A DNA stretch of 64,000 bases from JAVBJN01 sp031546985 (GCA_031546985.1 JAVBJN010000025.1:1-64000), one strand, 5' to 3'. Shown: positions 44,273 through 53,028, numbered from the stretch's first letter. Made by a program: numbers and translations. The notes: generated by a model from the sequence alone, not told the origin.

Positions 44273-45973
44273 ATGAAAAAATTTTTATTGGCCGCGTTGC
44301 TCGGCGCAACGGCCGGCACTGTACATGCCCAGTTTTTTCAGCAGTACTATGCACATGCTGCTTACTATAACCTTACCGATGGCTTAAATACCCGGGTAGG
44401 AGGACTTGGCTTCCTCGCTATGGGCAACAATGACGACAGCTATAGTTTTGACCGTATGAATATGAGCGGCGGCTTTAGCGGTGGCTTTTCGCGGCAATAC
44501 TACATGTATTTGGGTAGCACACCAATGGTCATGCAGCGTGGTGGCTCCGTGGTAGAAACCAATATTCCTGGTGGTAACAACTATGCCTTTGCTACGGCCA
44601 ACCCCGAAGGTTTTTGTTTCGGAACCTTGCAGCCCAATGGCAATCTTTCGGTGCTGCAGCATTACCCGTTGGGTATCGGCGGCGTGGCAGAGCGGGCCTT
44701 GATCGCTAATTCTACTCAAACGCCGGGCAGCGCTTTTTTTATCAGCGGCAGGTACAACAACCAGATGTATGTAGCACGGGTTACCAACACCGGAGCCGTA
44801 ATCTGGAGCAATTGGTACACTATGAACGGCATTTCAAACATGCGCCCTGCGGCCATGATTCAAAGCCGTGGCGGCGCTTTCGATCTGGTAATTGTGGGCG
44901 CCTGTAATTTTACCTCACCTGTGCGTGGCGATGATGCTTTCTTTCTGCGACTCGATCCCGCTACCGGTACTGTAATCAATACTGCCCTGTATGGCGCTGC
45001 CTCAACCAACGAAGGATTTAATTCCATTCTCGAAAGTGCCAACCCTGCCAGTCCGGGTTATGTTATTGGCGGGCAGGTAAACCTGGAATCCTGGAGTGTA
45101 AAGGTGAATAACACCGGTACCAGTCTTTTGTGGGATTATATTTACAAGGCTACCGGTACTACTTCTTATGCGCTTACCGGCGTGGTAGAGCGTAAAAACA
45201 CTACGGGCGCATTTGAATACTTTGCGGTATGCCGTGATATGACCAACAAAGCATTGGTGTACAAGCTGGATGCAAACGGCCGCCCGGTAGGTATGACCTA
45301 TCCTGGTGCCCCGCGCGACCAATTCCAATACACCGCGGCTACGAGCACAGCGCCAACCTTGCAAACCACCGGTGTGGATGTTGATGTACACACCAATGGT
45401 TTAAGTAACGATGGACTTAGTGTGTTTGGTTATGTAACCGATCCTGGCCTGCCGGGCACTGCGCACTATACCTTCCTGGCCAAAACCTATTTTAACGGTG
45501 TGGTAGGTTGTGGTGAAGTATTGCGGAATGCCAATAACGTAAGCGGTCCGCCCATGTTACCCACGCCAACTACTTCGCGCAACCCGTTATCACTTTCGCC
45601 TGCCACTGTAATAATCCAGGTGAATAATACGGTAATTCCTACTACACTTTGCACAGGAGAGGTTATACCTGGAGGCTCCAATGCGCGTAAAGCCAATCCT
45701 GGTGTACTGCAACAGTTAACAGTAAGTCCCAACCCGGTTACCGATATGTTTACCGTGTCGGGGCCAGTAACCGAAGGCGATGGAACGGTTAAAGTAGAGC
45801 TGGTAGATATGCTGGGCCACAGTGTGTATGTGCATACGCTTACCGGTATGCAATCGCAGTTTAGCCTTAGCCTGAGCAGAAGCAGTCTTAATTGTGCTGC
45901 TGGTATGTACCTGCTCAATGTATACAATGGCGCGCATAAGGAAACCCTGCGTTTGGTTTTTGCATCTAACTGA
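44273..45973 (+). CDS. T9SS-secreted protein, type A sorting domain
   Basis: 566 residues with a signal peptide cleaved near 'VHAQ' (about 20). The middle is beta-rich with repeated 'G..F.i.G......vakv...G.viW...Y' blocks (for example 'ISGRYNNQMYVARVTNTGAVIWSNWY', 'VIGGQVNLESWSVKVNNTGTSLLWDYIY'), suggesting a beta-propeller. The last 80 residues ('LTVSPNPVTDMFTVSGP', 'VELVDMLGHSVYVH', 'GMYLLNVYNGAHKETLRLVFA') are a type A T9SS sorting domain. Surface or secreted; function unknown. It follows a long leader containing a small reading frame. Confidence 0.9.
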   Translation: MKKFLLAALLGATAGTVHAQFFQQYYAHAAYYNLTDGLNTRVGGLGFLAMGNNDDSYSFDRMNMSGGFSGGFSRQYYMYLGSTPMVMQRGGSVVETNIPGGNNYAFATANPEGFCFGTLQPNGNLSVLQHYPLGIGGVAERALIANSTQTPGSAFFISGRYNNQMYVARVTNTGAVIWSNWYTMNGISNMRPAAMIQSRGGAFDLVIVGACNFTSPVRGDDAFFLRLDPATGTVINTALYGAASTNEGFNSILESANPASPGYVIGGQVNLESWSVKVNNTGTSLLWDYIYKATGTTSYALTGVVERKNTTGAFEYFAVCRDMTNKALVYKLDANGRPVGMTYPGAPRDQFQYTAATSTAPTLQTTGVDVDVHTNGLSNDGLSVFGYVTDPGLPGTAHYTFLAKTYFNGVVGCGEVLRNANNVSGPPMLPTPTTSRNPLSLSPATVIIQVNNTVIPTTLCTGEVIPGGSNARKANPGVLQQLTVSPNPVTDMFTVSGPVTEGDGTVKVELVDMLGHSVYVHTLTGMQSQFSLSLSRSSLNCAAGMYLLNVYNGAHKETLRLVFASN

Positions 45974-45993
45974 TTTCGTTTTTAAGCAGATGA

Positions 45994-46027
45994 GAATCCC
46001 GGCCGTTTGTGCCGGGATTTTTTTTTG
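45994..46027 (+). terminator. terminator after the T9SS protein gene
   Basis: AATCCCGGC / GCCGGGATT stem followed by T8. Confidence 0.92.
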
Positions 46028-46275
46028 ATGCAAGGGCTTTGGTGTTAATACTGTGGCATCGCTACCCATTTTGCGGCATCATTTCGCAGGCCAATGGTTT
46101 TCTGTTGCTGAGCCGTGATAAAAAATGTAGTGTTTATCGTTTTGAATGTGTGTTGTTTACATCGCTGTAGCTCCCGAAAAATGATAAAAAGTGCAATGCT
46201 GGCCTGGTGTTTGTACGTATTACAGCGAACCGTATTGGAATATGCATATTCACTAACCCTTGAAAAGCGAAAGAG

Positions 46276-46494
46276 ATGAGCATACAGAATGATAAGCCCG
46301 CGAACCCAACACCAACGCCCGATCCGGGAAAAATAGGCAATCCTAACCCGCATCCGCCGCATAACCCCGAAGTAAAGCCGGGAGAAAGGCCCGATGAAAT
46401 AAAACCTACTCAAACACCTCCGGAAATTCCTCCTGCGGAAAAACCACAGAAGGGTTCCGATCCGCAACAGCGTAACCAGACTGGCACTCCTTAA
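46276..46494 (+). CDS. small proline-rich protein
   Basis: 72 residues, about one third proline, with many Asn, Lys, Glu ('TPTPDPGKIGNPNPHPPHNPEV', 'EIPPAEKPQKGSDPQQ'). No signal peptide, no cysteine, no predicted fold; likely disordered. A purine-rich AAAGAG lies upstream of the ATG. It is followed at once by an A/T-rich hairpin. Function unknown; its codon use is like neighbouring genes, which supports it being real. Confidence 0.65.
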   Translation: MSIQNDKPANPTPTPDPGKIGNPNPHPPHNPEVKPGERPDEIKPTQTPPEIPPAEKPQKGSDPQQRNQTGTP

Positions 46495-46498
46495 CAAG

Positions 46499-46520
46499 AA
46501 AAAACTCACGCAGTTTTTTG
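46499..46520 (+). terminator. terminator after the proline-rich protein gene
   Basis: AAAAAACT / AGTTTTTT perfect 8-bp stem with a 5-base loop, 5 bp beyond the stop. Confidence 0.7.
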
Positions 46521-46602
46521 TTTGCCGGTAACGTTAAAGAGTTGAACAGTCCATCATTTTAAGGGCACTAAGCTTGAAAGAACCAAGGTTTAGTGTAAAA
46601 TG

Positions 46603-46631
46603 AAACCCTCTGTATTTACGGAGGGTTTTGT
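46603..46631 (+). terminator. second plus-strand terminator
   Basis: AAACCCTC / GAGGGTTT hairpin followed by TGTTTG. There is no reading frame between this and the terminator at 46499-46520, so it may end a short RNA or act as backup. Confidence 0.65.
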
Positions 46632-46667
46632 TTGTGTTATGGATAGGCCTGCGCAATAAAAAAAACG

Positions 46668-46693
46668 ACCCGGTGCCGGAGCATGAGTCGCTT
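46668..46693 (-). terminator. minus-strand terminator with a UNCG tetraloop
   Basis: Read on the minus strand: CGACTC, TGC, loop TCCG, GCA, GGGTCG, then T8. The apical C-UCCG-G loop is of the very stable cUNCGg class. It begins 2 bp after the stop codon of the candidate small gene at 46695-46772. Confidence 0.75.
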
Positions 46694-46694
46694 T

Positions 46695-46772
46695 TCACTT
46701 CTTCCGCAACGTAGCATACAAGGCCATTTCATCGCGGTTTTTGGTATACGCCGGCCTCAGCGGCCTGGTCAT
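46695..46772 (-). CDS. candidate 25-residue minus-strand small protein
   Basis: ATG at 46772, stop TGA 46695-46697. The peptide MTRPLRPAYTKNRDEM... is basic and ends KK. The frame stays open a further 35 codons upstream without an ATG, reading '...NLARFWKHINRNHFLKV' before the M, so a longer product from a non-ATG start or the end of a decayed gene is possible. The main support is the strong terminator immediately after the stop. Neighbouring genes are on the other strand. Confidence 0.4.
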   Translation of the reverse strand: MTRPLRPAYTKNRDEMALYATLRKK

Positions 46773-46891
46773 TACCTTTAGGAAGTGGTTTCGGTTTATG
46801 TGTTTCCAGAATCGTGCCAGATTGTGAAAAATAATTGGCTCGCTATGGTCTGGTTTTTGAGGCAGAACCGTTGAATCAAACTATTAATACC

Positions 46892-47140
46892 ATGGCAAAG
46901 TATTCAGAAAAAACGCAGGATACCGTTGAGGAAGCGATGCATAAAATGAAGAAAGGCACGCTTAAAAGCGGTAGTGGTAAAAAAGTAAAGAGCCGTAAAC
47001 AAGCCATTGCTATCGGCCTGTCCGAAGCAAGAGAAAAAGGATATAAGGTGCCGGCACCCAAAACGAAAACCAAACTTGCCACTACCAAGAAAACCACAAC
47101 ACGAAAAACGGCAACAAAATCTGCTTCTAAAAGTAAATAA
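46892..47140 (+). CDS. DUF6496-type small basic protein
   Basis: 82 residues from the ATG at 46892 (MAKYSEKTQD). The N-terminal 50 residues 'DTVEEAMHKMKKGTLKSGSGKKVKSRKQAIAIGLSEAREKGYKVP' match the DUF6496 pattern of small proteins that are widespread in bacteria. The tail is a Lys/Thr/Ala repeat sequence like histone H1 tails, so binding to DNA is likely (inference). Ends at a terminator. Confidence 0.85.
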   Translation: MAKYSEKTQDTVEEAMHKMKKGTLKSGSGKKVKSRKQAIAIGLSEAREKGYKVPAPKTKTKLATTKKTTTRKTATKSASKSK

Positions 47141-47166
47141 CCATAATTCACACGCAAGAGGAGATA

Positions 47167-47206
47167 TAAACCCGGTCTTTATTTTAAATAAAGGCCGGGT
47201 TGCTTT
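47167..47206 (+). terminator. terminator after the DUF6496 gene
   Basis: AACCCGG-TCTTTAT / ATAAAGG-CCGGGTT long stem followed by a T-rich stretch. Confidence 0.85.
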
Positions 47207-47263
47207 TTATACCCGTTTGATGAGGTTTGGAACAATTATTTTTAATTTTATTCATTTTGTTTT

Positions 47264-47271
47264 TAACTTTG
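47264..47271 (+). promoter_or_regulatory. -7 box of the DUF2089 operon
   Basis: TAACTTTG, a perfect TAnnTTTG box 19 bp before the ATG at 47291, in an A/T-rich promoter region. Confidence 0.72.
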
Positions 47272-47290
47272 TTAAAATTGATATTAAAAT

Positions 47291-47557
47291 ATGCAAAAGC
47301 GACTTCCAGTAGTCTGTCCGTCTTGCTCGGCCAGGTTAAAGGTAAAAAGCCTGCATTGCGAGCAATGCGAAACAGAAGTAAGCGGCCTGTTCGATTTGCC
47401 ATTGCTGGCCAGCCTCACAACGGAAGAGCAGTTGTTTATTACCGATTTTGTACGCAGCAGCGGAAGCCTTAAAGATATGGCACAGAAGCTCGGATTAAGC
47501 TACCCAACGGTACGCAATATGCTCGATGATCTTATTCAAAAACTGAACAAAAAATAG
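47291..47557 (+). CDS. DUF2089 family protein (zinc ribbon + helix-turn-helix)
   Basis: 88 residues. N-terminal zinc ribbon C9xxC12...C23xxC26 ('VCPSCSARLKV', 'LHCEQCETEV'). The C-terminal part, 'FITDFVRSSGSLKDMAQKLGLSYPTVRNMLDDLI', is the DUF2089 helix-turn-helix. Likely a small transcription regulator. One base separates its stop from the next gene, so it heads a three-gene operon and may control it. Confidence 0.9.
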   Translation: MQKRLPVVCPSCSARLKVKSLHCEQCETEVSGLFDLPLLASLTTEEQLFITDFVRSSGSLKDMAQKLGLSYPTVRNMLDDLIQKLNKK

Positions 47558-47558
47558 T

Positions 47559-48107
47559 ATGCTGAAAGAAAGGTTGTTGTACCCCTTCCGTTTTATTGCT
47601 GGTGCACAAGCACTGGGGCTGGGTTTGGCTGTAATGGCCATTACGGCTGTAGTTGCTTATTTCAGTCATACACATTTTGATGGCGTAATTGATACGCATT
47701 ACGGCGCTTCTGCACCATTTTATGTATATGCAGCAGAGGCATTGGCCGATTGGGTCGTGCTCACCCTGGTGTTGTATGCAGCAGGGCGTATTTTATCTTC
47801 TTCGGCCATTCGCCTTATAGATGTGGCGGGCACCATAGCCCTGAGCCGCGCTCCCTTGCTTATTGCTGCATTAGGCGGCTGGCTGTCCGTGCCACCTGTA
47901 ATTACCGATAAACTCGATTTTTCATTAACGCCGGGTATGATCGGGCAGATAGTATTGTCGCTGGCTTGTACCATCTGGTTGGTGGCCCTGTATTACCAGG
48001 CTTATACCATTTCCTGCAATATAAAAGGGAGCAAAGGCACCATCAGTTTTATTGTTGGGCTGCTGGTAGCAGAAGTGCTCGTATACCAGGTCTTCCGGCT
48101 TATTTAG
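47559..48107 (+). CDS. Yip1-like polytopic membrane protein
   Basis: 182 residues with five hydrophobic segments (about 16-38, 59-82, 97-115, 130-150, 160-180). 'LYPFRFIAGAQALGLGLAVM' at the start and 'ALSRAPLLIAALGGW' are consistent with Yip1/YIPF-like domain proteins of unknown bacterial function. Translationally linked to DUF2089 (1 bp) and followed by the hydrolase gene after 28 bp. Confidence 0.8.
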   Translation: MLKERLLYPFRFIAGAQALGLGLAVMAITAVVAYFSHTHFDGVIDTHYGASAPFYVYAAEALADWVVLTLVLYAAGRILSSSAIRLIDVAGTIALSRAPLLIAALGGWLSVPPVITDKLDFSLTPGMIGQIVLSLACTIWLVALYYQAYTISCNIKGSKGTISFIVGLLVAEVLVYQVFRLI

Positions 48108-48135
48108 TTTTTTTAAACCACTACAAATAATTGCT

Positions 48136-49359
48136 ATGAAAGTTGTTACACTTTTTATCGCGCTGTGCTGCGCGGTAGTTTCTGCCATGGCTGGCAACAG
48201 CATCAATATTACGTTTACGCACGATGGCCTTCAATTGCATGGGCGGTTGGAAATTCCTTCGTCGGGTAACGGTCCTTTTCCGGTTATTATACTGGCGCCG
48301 GGTAGCGGTGCCAACGATAAGGATTGCACGGTAGCTATGATTGGCGCCAATGTAAGCTGCCTGTATCCCGATCTGTTTGGCGATACGCTGCGACCTTACA
48401 AAGCATTGAGCCAGGCACTGTCTGACTCCGGTTATGCAGTATTTACTTACGATAAAGTGGAGTACAGCTATCCCAACCCGGGCACCATTACCTTTCACAA
48501 GCTATGGATGCCGGTAGAGAGCGCCATCGCTTACCTTAAAACGCGCACAGAAGTAGATGCACAGCAAATTATATTGCTGGGCCATAGCGAAGGCAGTGGC
48601 ATTATTCCCTACATCACACAAAGCCATCCCGAAGTAAAAGCGCTCATCTCGCTTGCCGGCCCCAGAACGCCCTTTGATAGTATACTGGCTTACCAGATCA
48701 AAAATATTATGGCCACCTGCAATGGCGATACCAATTTGGGCAATACACAGGCAGGGCAGATACTGCAATACTATGGCGCAATCAGAAGTGGCAACTGGAA
48801 TGGGGTTACGCCGCCCATTTTTGGTGTATCGGCCGCGGTTTGGAGCGAGTATATTAAGGTGTTCGACTCTGTATCGTACCGTTACAACGCGGTAAATAAG
48901 CCTACGCTGTTTATTGGTTTGGGCAACGATATTAACGTGCCGGTGGCTACGGAGCTGCACCGTTTTAAACAGGAAAATACAACTGGAGCCGATTTTTATG
49001 AGCTGCTGGGATTAAACCATTACCTCTGCACCAACAACAATCCGGTAACGGCGCGTGAAGTGCCCGATACTATTGTGTATTGGTTGCGTAAGCAGGGTAT
49101 TGTTACCGGGTTAAGCGCTGTGCAGGAAAGCGGCAAAGGCATACAAATCAAACAGGAAGGATCGCGTATCTATGTTATGTCTGGCAAGGCGGCCATCAAA
49201 AAGATAGTGGTGGTGGATATGAACGGCCGGGTAGTGCTGGAGCAGAATGGCAACAGTGTTAAAGAACAAATAGACATAAGTGGTCGTGCAAGTGGTATAT
49301 ATGTGCTCAAAGTGCTGGCCGGCAAAGATTCTGCCAGCTTTAAGGTGGCATTGCATTAA
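48136..49359 (+). CDS. exported alpha/beta hydrolase with T9SS type A sorting domain
   Basis: 407 residues with a signal peptide cleaved near 'SAMAG' (about 20). Alpha/beta hydrolase domain 25-315: oxyanion region 'ILAPGSGANDKD', nucleophile S151 in 'LLGHSEGSG', a late acid in 'LGNDINVP', and the histidine in 'LLGLNHYLC'. This is the DUF3887/dienelactone-like esterase group. The last 80 residues ('IKKIVVVDMNGRVVLEQNG...GIYVLKVLAGKDSASFKVAL') are a type A T9SS sorting domain, so the enzyme is sent to the surface or outside. Substrate unknown. Third gene of the operon. Confidence 0.9.
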   Translation: MKVVTLFIALCCAVVSAMAGNSINITFTHDGLQLHGRLEIPSSGNGPFPVIILAPGSGANDKDCTVAMIGANVSCLYPDLFGDTLRPYKALSQALSDSGYAVFTYDKVEYSYPNPGTITFHKLWMPVESAIAYLKTRTEVDAQQIILLGHSEGSGIIPYITQSHPEVKALISLAGPRTPFDSILAYQIKNIMATCNGDTNLGNTQAGQILQYYGAIRSGNWNGVTPPIFGVSAAVWSEYIKVFDSVSYRYNAVNKPTLFIGLGNDINVPVATELHRFKQENTTGADFYELLGLNHYLCTNNNPVTAREVPDTIVYWLRKQGIVTGLSAVQESGKGIQIKQEGSRIYVMSGKAAIKKIVVVDMNGRVVLEQNGNSVKEQIDISGRASGIYVLKVLAGKDSASFKVALH

Positions 49360-49457
49360 ACGTGTGGTGCGGGTTAAAGGCTATATAAAACAGAAATAAA
49401 ATTTTAAATCATATGCCGTATAGTATGTATATTTTCATTTCGTTTCTACATCCCTTT

Positions 49458-49465
49458 TAAATTTG
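49458..49465 (+). promoter_or_regulatory. -7 box of the VOC gene at 49482
   Basis: TAAATTTG, perfect TAnnTTTG, 16 bp before the ATG. Confidence 0.7.
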
Positions 49466-49481
49466 TATAACACGTTCGAAT

Positions 49482-49892
49482 ATGAAAAAAGTAACGGGCA
49501 TTGGCGGCGTATTTTTTAAATGCGATAATCCGCAAGCTATGAACGAATGGTATGCCAAAAATCTTGGATTGCCTACCAGCGAATACGGAACTACATTTGA
49601 GTGGCGGCAGGCCGATGATCCGTCCAAAACAGGATCTACATCGTGGTGTGCGTTTCCGAAGGATACCGAATATTTTAATCCGTCGGCTAAGCCATTTATG
49701 ATTAACTACCGGGTAGAAAACATTGCCGCGCTGGTAGAAGAACTGAAAAAAGACAACGTAACCATTGTAAATGAAATTGTAGAATATCCCTACGGAAAAT
49801 TTGTTCATGTACTCGATCCCGAAGGAAACATTATTGAGCTTTGGGAACCCAAAGACGATTCGGATCAGGAACAGGATAATGTGGCAGGCTAA
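49482..49892 (+). CDS. VOC family (glyoxalase-like) protein
   Basis: 136 residues. VOC fold with 'GIGGVFFKCDNPQAMNEWYAKNLGLP', 'WCAFPKDTEYF', 'INYRVENIAALVEELKKDNVTIVNEI' and 'GKFVHVLDPEGNIIELWEP', the C-terminal metal-ligand Glu being the one in 'IIELWEP'. A metal-dependent lyase or dioxygenase-related function is possible; substrate unknown. Monocistronic with promoter box and terminator. Confidence 0.88.
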   Translation: MKKVTGIGGVFFKCDNPQAMNEWYAKNLGLPTSEYGTTFEWRQADDPSKTGSTSWCAFPKDTEYFNPSAKPFMINYRVENIAALVEELKKDNVTIVNEIVEYPYGKFVHVLDPEGNIIELWEPKDDSDQEQDNVAG

Positions 49893-49909
49893 AACCTGTG
49901 AACCGCTTT

Positions 49910-49942
49910 AAAAAAGACCCTCTTGCAGGGTCTTTTTTTATG
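49910..49942 (+). terminator. terminator after the VOC gene
   Basis: AAAAAGACCCT / AGGGTCTTTTT hairpin ending in T7. Confidence 0.92.
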
Positions 49943-50131
49943 AATAAAACATTATGATAGTGAGAATAGTAGCGGTTAATCTTGGCAGGCTCGGCTTAAA
50001 ATCGTACTTTCAGGATAACAGTGTTACAGCAATACGATCTGTTGTTATGTTTTGAAGCGGATTAGATGCATGGACAGGAGAAAGAACAGCGGAATCAACG
50101 AAGTATAATTTTACCACCTAACTGAAAGATC

Positions 50132-50860
50132 ATGGCTACACCAAAGAAACCTGTTCCCAAAAAAGTTGCGCCCCGTAAACCCAAGTCCAAAGAAACCGAA
50201 CGTTTACTGGTGCCCGAAAAAATGCTGCATTTGCCCGATGCAGATGCTACCGATTACATCCTGGTAGAGCAGGATAACCCCAATAATTTTAAGATTGTAC
50301 CCGCTTTTGAATGGAAGGATATGCGGGATAGTCACAAGCAATTCAGCGCCAAATTTACACATGCTCCTTTCCTCATGTACTCTGCCATACGCCGTGCAGG
50401 CCGGTTAGAATACGACGAATTTCATTTTGAAGGACTGCTGGGCGAGGAGAAACACGGCAAGCCGATTCTCATCAACGGGCTTTCGCAATTAAATGAAACA
50501 TTTGGCGCACCTTTTCCTGAATTGAAAATAGAGCAAGCCAGTACTTGTCCGTTTATTATTCCTGCCAGTGGTTCGGGAGCCACGTTTGGTTCTGGCAATA
50601 CTGCCGCGGCTGCTACTGCAATGGCTACTTCCAATTGTAAGCGGCTGGTAGCTACCGAGTTTGATTACGCGATGGACCAGGTACATTGCCCCGGTGGTTG
50701 CAGCGAAAAACTACCCATTTATTTTAATGTAGGTTTTAACACCATTTACACCAAAGCGTTGCCGGTGTTTATGACACTTATTGGTTTCCCGGCTTTTGAA
50801 GCCAAAGTAGCTTACGGTTGGATAGCCATGATTCAGTGCTCCGATAAAAAAGAAATGTAG
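50132..50860 (+). CDS. protein of unknown function, basic N-terminus and cysteine pairs
   Basis: 242 residues. The N-terminus is Lys/Pro-rich (residues 2-21), unlike a signal peptide. The C-terminal half has a Gly/Ser/Ala-rich stretch ('PASGSGATFGSGNTAAAATAMA') and the cysteines in 'STCPFI', 'SNCKRL', 'VHCPGGCSEK' and 'IQCSDK'. I recognise no domain. A near-consensus -7 box TAATTTTA lies at 50106-50113. Ends at a bidirectional terminator shared with the M13 peptidase gene. Confidence 0.7.
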   Translation: MATPKKPVPKKVAPRKPKSKETERLLVPEKMLHLPDADATDYILVEQDNPNNFKIVPAFEWKDMRDSHKQFSAKFTHAPFLMYSAIRRAGRLEYDEFHFEGLLGEEKHGKPILINGLSQLNETFGAPFPELKIEQASTCPFIIPASGSGATFGSGNTAAAATAMATSNCKRLVATEFDYAMDQVHCPGGCSEKLPIYFNVGFNTIYTKALPVFMTLIGFPAFEAKVAYGWIAMIQCSDKKEM

Positions 50861-50922
50861 GGTAACCTCTTGCCTGCCAATTCCGGGTTTGTAAAGCAAG
50901 TTTTACCACCCGGGTATAAATG

Positions 50923-50957
50923 AAAACCGCCCCCGTATTGAACGAGGGCGGTTTTCT
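50923..50957. terminator. bidirectional terminator
   Basis: AAAACCGCCCCCGT / ACGAGGGCGGTTTT hairpin between the convergent genes at 50132 and 50977. Confidence 0.9.
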
Positions 50958-50976
50958 TATGTAAGTCAGTAAGTGA

Positions 50977-53028
50977 TTACCATACTTTAGCACGCAGACT
51001 GTCTGCTTTCCAGAGCTTGTCGCCTTCTTTAAGGCCAAACGCTGTGTAGAACTCCTGCATGTTGCTCAGCGGACCGTTACAACGGAAGATGTTCGGAGAG
51101 TGAGGGTCGATGTTGATGCGACGGATCAGCTCTTCGGGACGGGTGTTGGCGCGCCATACCTGAGCCCAGCTCAGGAAGAAACGCTGGTCGGGGGTAAAGC
51201 CGTCGATTTTCTCGTTGCCTTTACCTTGCTGTGTTTTCTTAAATGCTTCGTAAGCGATAGCCAGACCACCCAGATCGGCAATGTTTTCGCCCTGGGTCAG
51301 TTCCCCATTTACGTGAATGCTATCCAGTACGGTGTAAGCATTGTATTGGTTTACAACCTGGGTTGTTCTTTTCTTAAAGTTGGCTTCGTCCTGAGGGCTC
51401 CACCAGTTTTTAAGGTTACCATCGGCAGCGTACTGCGCACCCTGGTCGTCAAAACCGTGGGTCATTTCGTGGCCGATTACGGCACCAATACCACCGTAGT
51501 TGATGGCATCATCCGCATTGAAATCGAAGAACGGGAAGCGCAGGATACCGGCAGGGAAAACGATCTCGTTAAATGCAGGGTTGTAGTATGCATTTACAGT
51601 TGGAGGTGTCATGCCCCATTCGGTTTTATCTACTGGTTTGCCCAGTTTGCTCACCATGTATTTGTACTCGAAATTAGCCGAGTTCATCATGTTCTTAGCG
51701 TAAGAATCACGCACGATGGTCAGGTTGCTGTAATCTTTCCATTTGTCGGGGTAACCGATCTTTTTCATGAAAGAGTTCAGTTTAGCCAGCGCTTTCTGCT
51801 TGGTGCTGTCGCTCATCCAGTCTACGCGTTTGATGCGCTCTGCATAAGTTTCCTGCAGGTTGTTAACCAGTGCCAGCATACGTTCTTTAGCTTCAGGTTT
51901 GAAGTTTTTGTCAACGTACATTTTACCCAGCAGTTCGCCCACAGAACCGTCTACTGAAGTCAGTACACGTTTCCAGCGTGGTTTTTGCTCTTGCTGGCCG
52001 GTAAGGGTTTTGCCGTAGAACTCGAAGTTTTGTTTGTCGAAAGCGCTGCTCAGGTAAGAAGCGTTTTCGTTAATCAGGTTCCAGCGCAGGTAAGTTTTCC
52101 AATCGGCAATAGGCGTGCTTTTCAGCATACCACCAACTGTTTTAAAGAAGTTAGGCTGACCAATAAGCAGGGTATCCTGGCCTTTGATCTCCATTTTGTC
52201 GGTAATAGCAGCCCAGTTTACACCAGTTGCTTTATCGAGCTGTGCTACGTTGAATTTGTTGTACACTTTGTACGGATCGCGCATTTCCACACGGGTCATG
52301 CTGGCGCCAGCCAGTTTGCTTTCGAGTGCGTAAACGGTAGCAGCGTTTTTCTTAGCGGTTGCTTCGTCGTCGCCAGCCAGTGCAAACATTTTAGCCAGGT
52401 GCTCCATGTAAGCCTCGCGGATTTTTTTGGAGCGGTCATCTGTCTTAAAGTAATAGTCGCGGTCTGGCAGGCCAATACCACCCTGGAAGAACTGGGGCAG
52501 CATTTTTTCTACGTTCTTATCATCGGGGCCGATGTAGAAAGAGAAAAGCGGGTTTAAACCTACGGTGTGCTCGTAAGCAACTTCGGTGAGCACGCCCTGG
52601 GCATCGGTAATAGCGTTGATGCGGTCCAGATCGGCTTGCAGCGGCGTAATGCCGGCTTTGTCGATAGCGGCGCTATCCATTCCCGAAAGGTAGAAATCGC
52701 CTACTTTTTGCTCCATGCTACCTGCTTTGCCATTGGCTTTGGCAGCCTGGTCCAGGAGTTCGTGCAGCGCTTTGTAGTTGAATTCCTGCAGTTCGTTAAA
52801 ACTGCCCCAGCGGGTTTCCGTACCCGGAATCGGGTTGCTTTTCAACCAGCCACCGTTGGCGTACATAAAGAAGTCGTCGCCTGGTTTGATAGTTGTATCC
52901 ATATTGGCCAGGTCGATAAACTTACGTTTTTCCGTGCTGGCTGTTGTGGTATCGCCACCTTGCTTATTCTGGCACGATGCCAGGGCGCAAAGGGCTACAC
53001 CCGAAATAACCAATGATTTTACATTCAT
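50977..53028 (-). CDS. M13 family zinc endopeptidase (PepO/neprilysin-like) lipoprotein
   Basis: 683 residues, full M13 length. Lipobox 'ALASC' gives C19 as the lipidated residue. N-terminal M13 domain follows. Catalytic domain: 'NEIVFPAGILRFPFF', zinc motif HEMTH at 520-524, third ligand E581 in 'GENIADLGG' with D585, and 'WAQVWR' near the end. It would degrade oligopeptides on the periplasmic or outer surface side. Monocistronic, promoter box at 53054-53061. Confidence 0.95.
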   Translation of the reverse strand: MNVKSLVISGVALCALASCQNKQGGDTTTASTEKRKFIDLANMDTTIKPGDDFFMYANGGWLKSNPIPGTETRWGSFNELQEFNYKALHELLDQAAKANGKAGSMEQKVGDFYLSGMDSAAIDKAGITPLQADLDRINAITDAQGVLTEVAYEHTVGLNPLFSFYIGPDDKNVEKMLPQFFQGGIGLPDRDYYFKTDDRSKKIREAYMEHLAKMFALAGDDEATAKKNAATVYALESKLAGASMTRVEMRDPYKVYNKFNVAQLDKATGVNWAAITDKMEIKGQDTLLIGQPNFFKTVGGMLKSTPIADWKTYLRWNLINENASYLSSAFDKQNFEFYGKTLTGQQEQKPRWKRVLTSVDGSVGELLGKMYVDKNFKPEAKERMLALVNNLQETYAERIKRVDWMSDSTKQKALAKLNSFMKKIGYPDKWKDYSNLTIVRDSYAKNMMNSANFEYKYMVSKLGKPVDKTEWGMTPPTVNAYYNPAFNEIVFPAGILRFPFFDFNADDAINYGGIGAVIGHEMTHGFDDQGAQYAADGNLKNWWSPQDEANFKKRTTQVVNQYNAYTVLDSIHVNGELTQGENIADLGGLAIAYEAFKKTQQGKGNEKIDGFTPDQRFFLSWAQVWRANTRPEELIRRINIDPHSPNIFRCNGPLSNMQEFYTAFGLKEGDKLWKADSLRAKVW

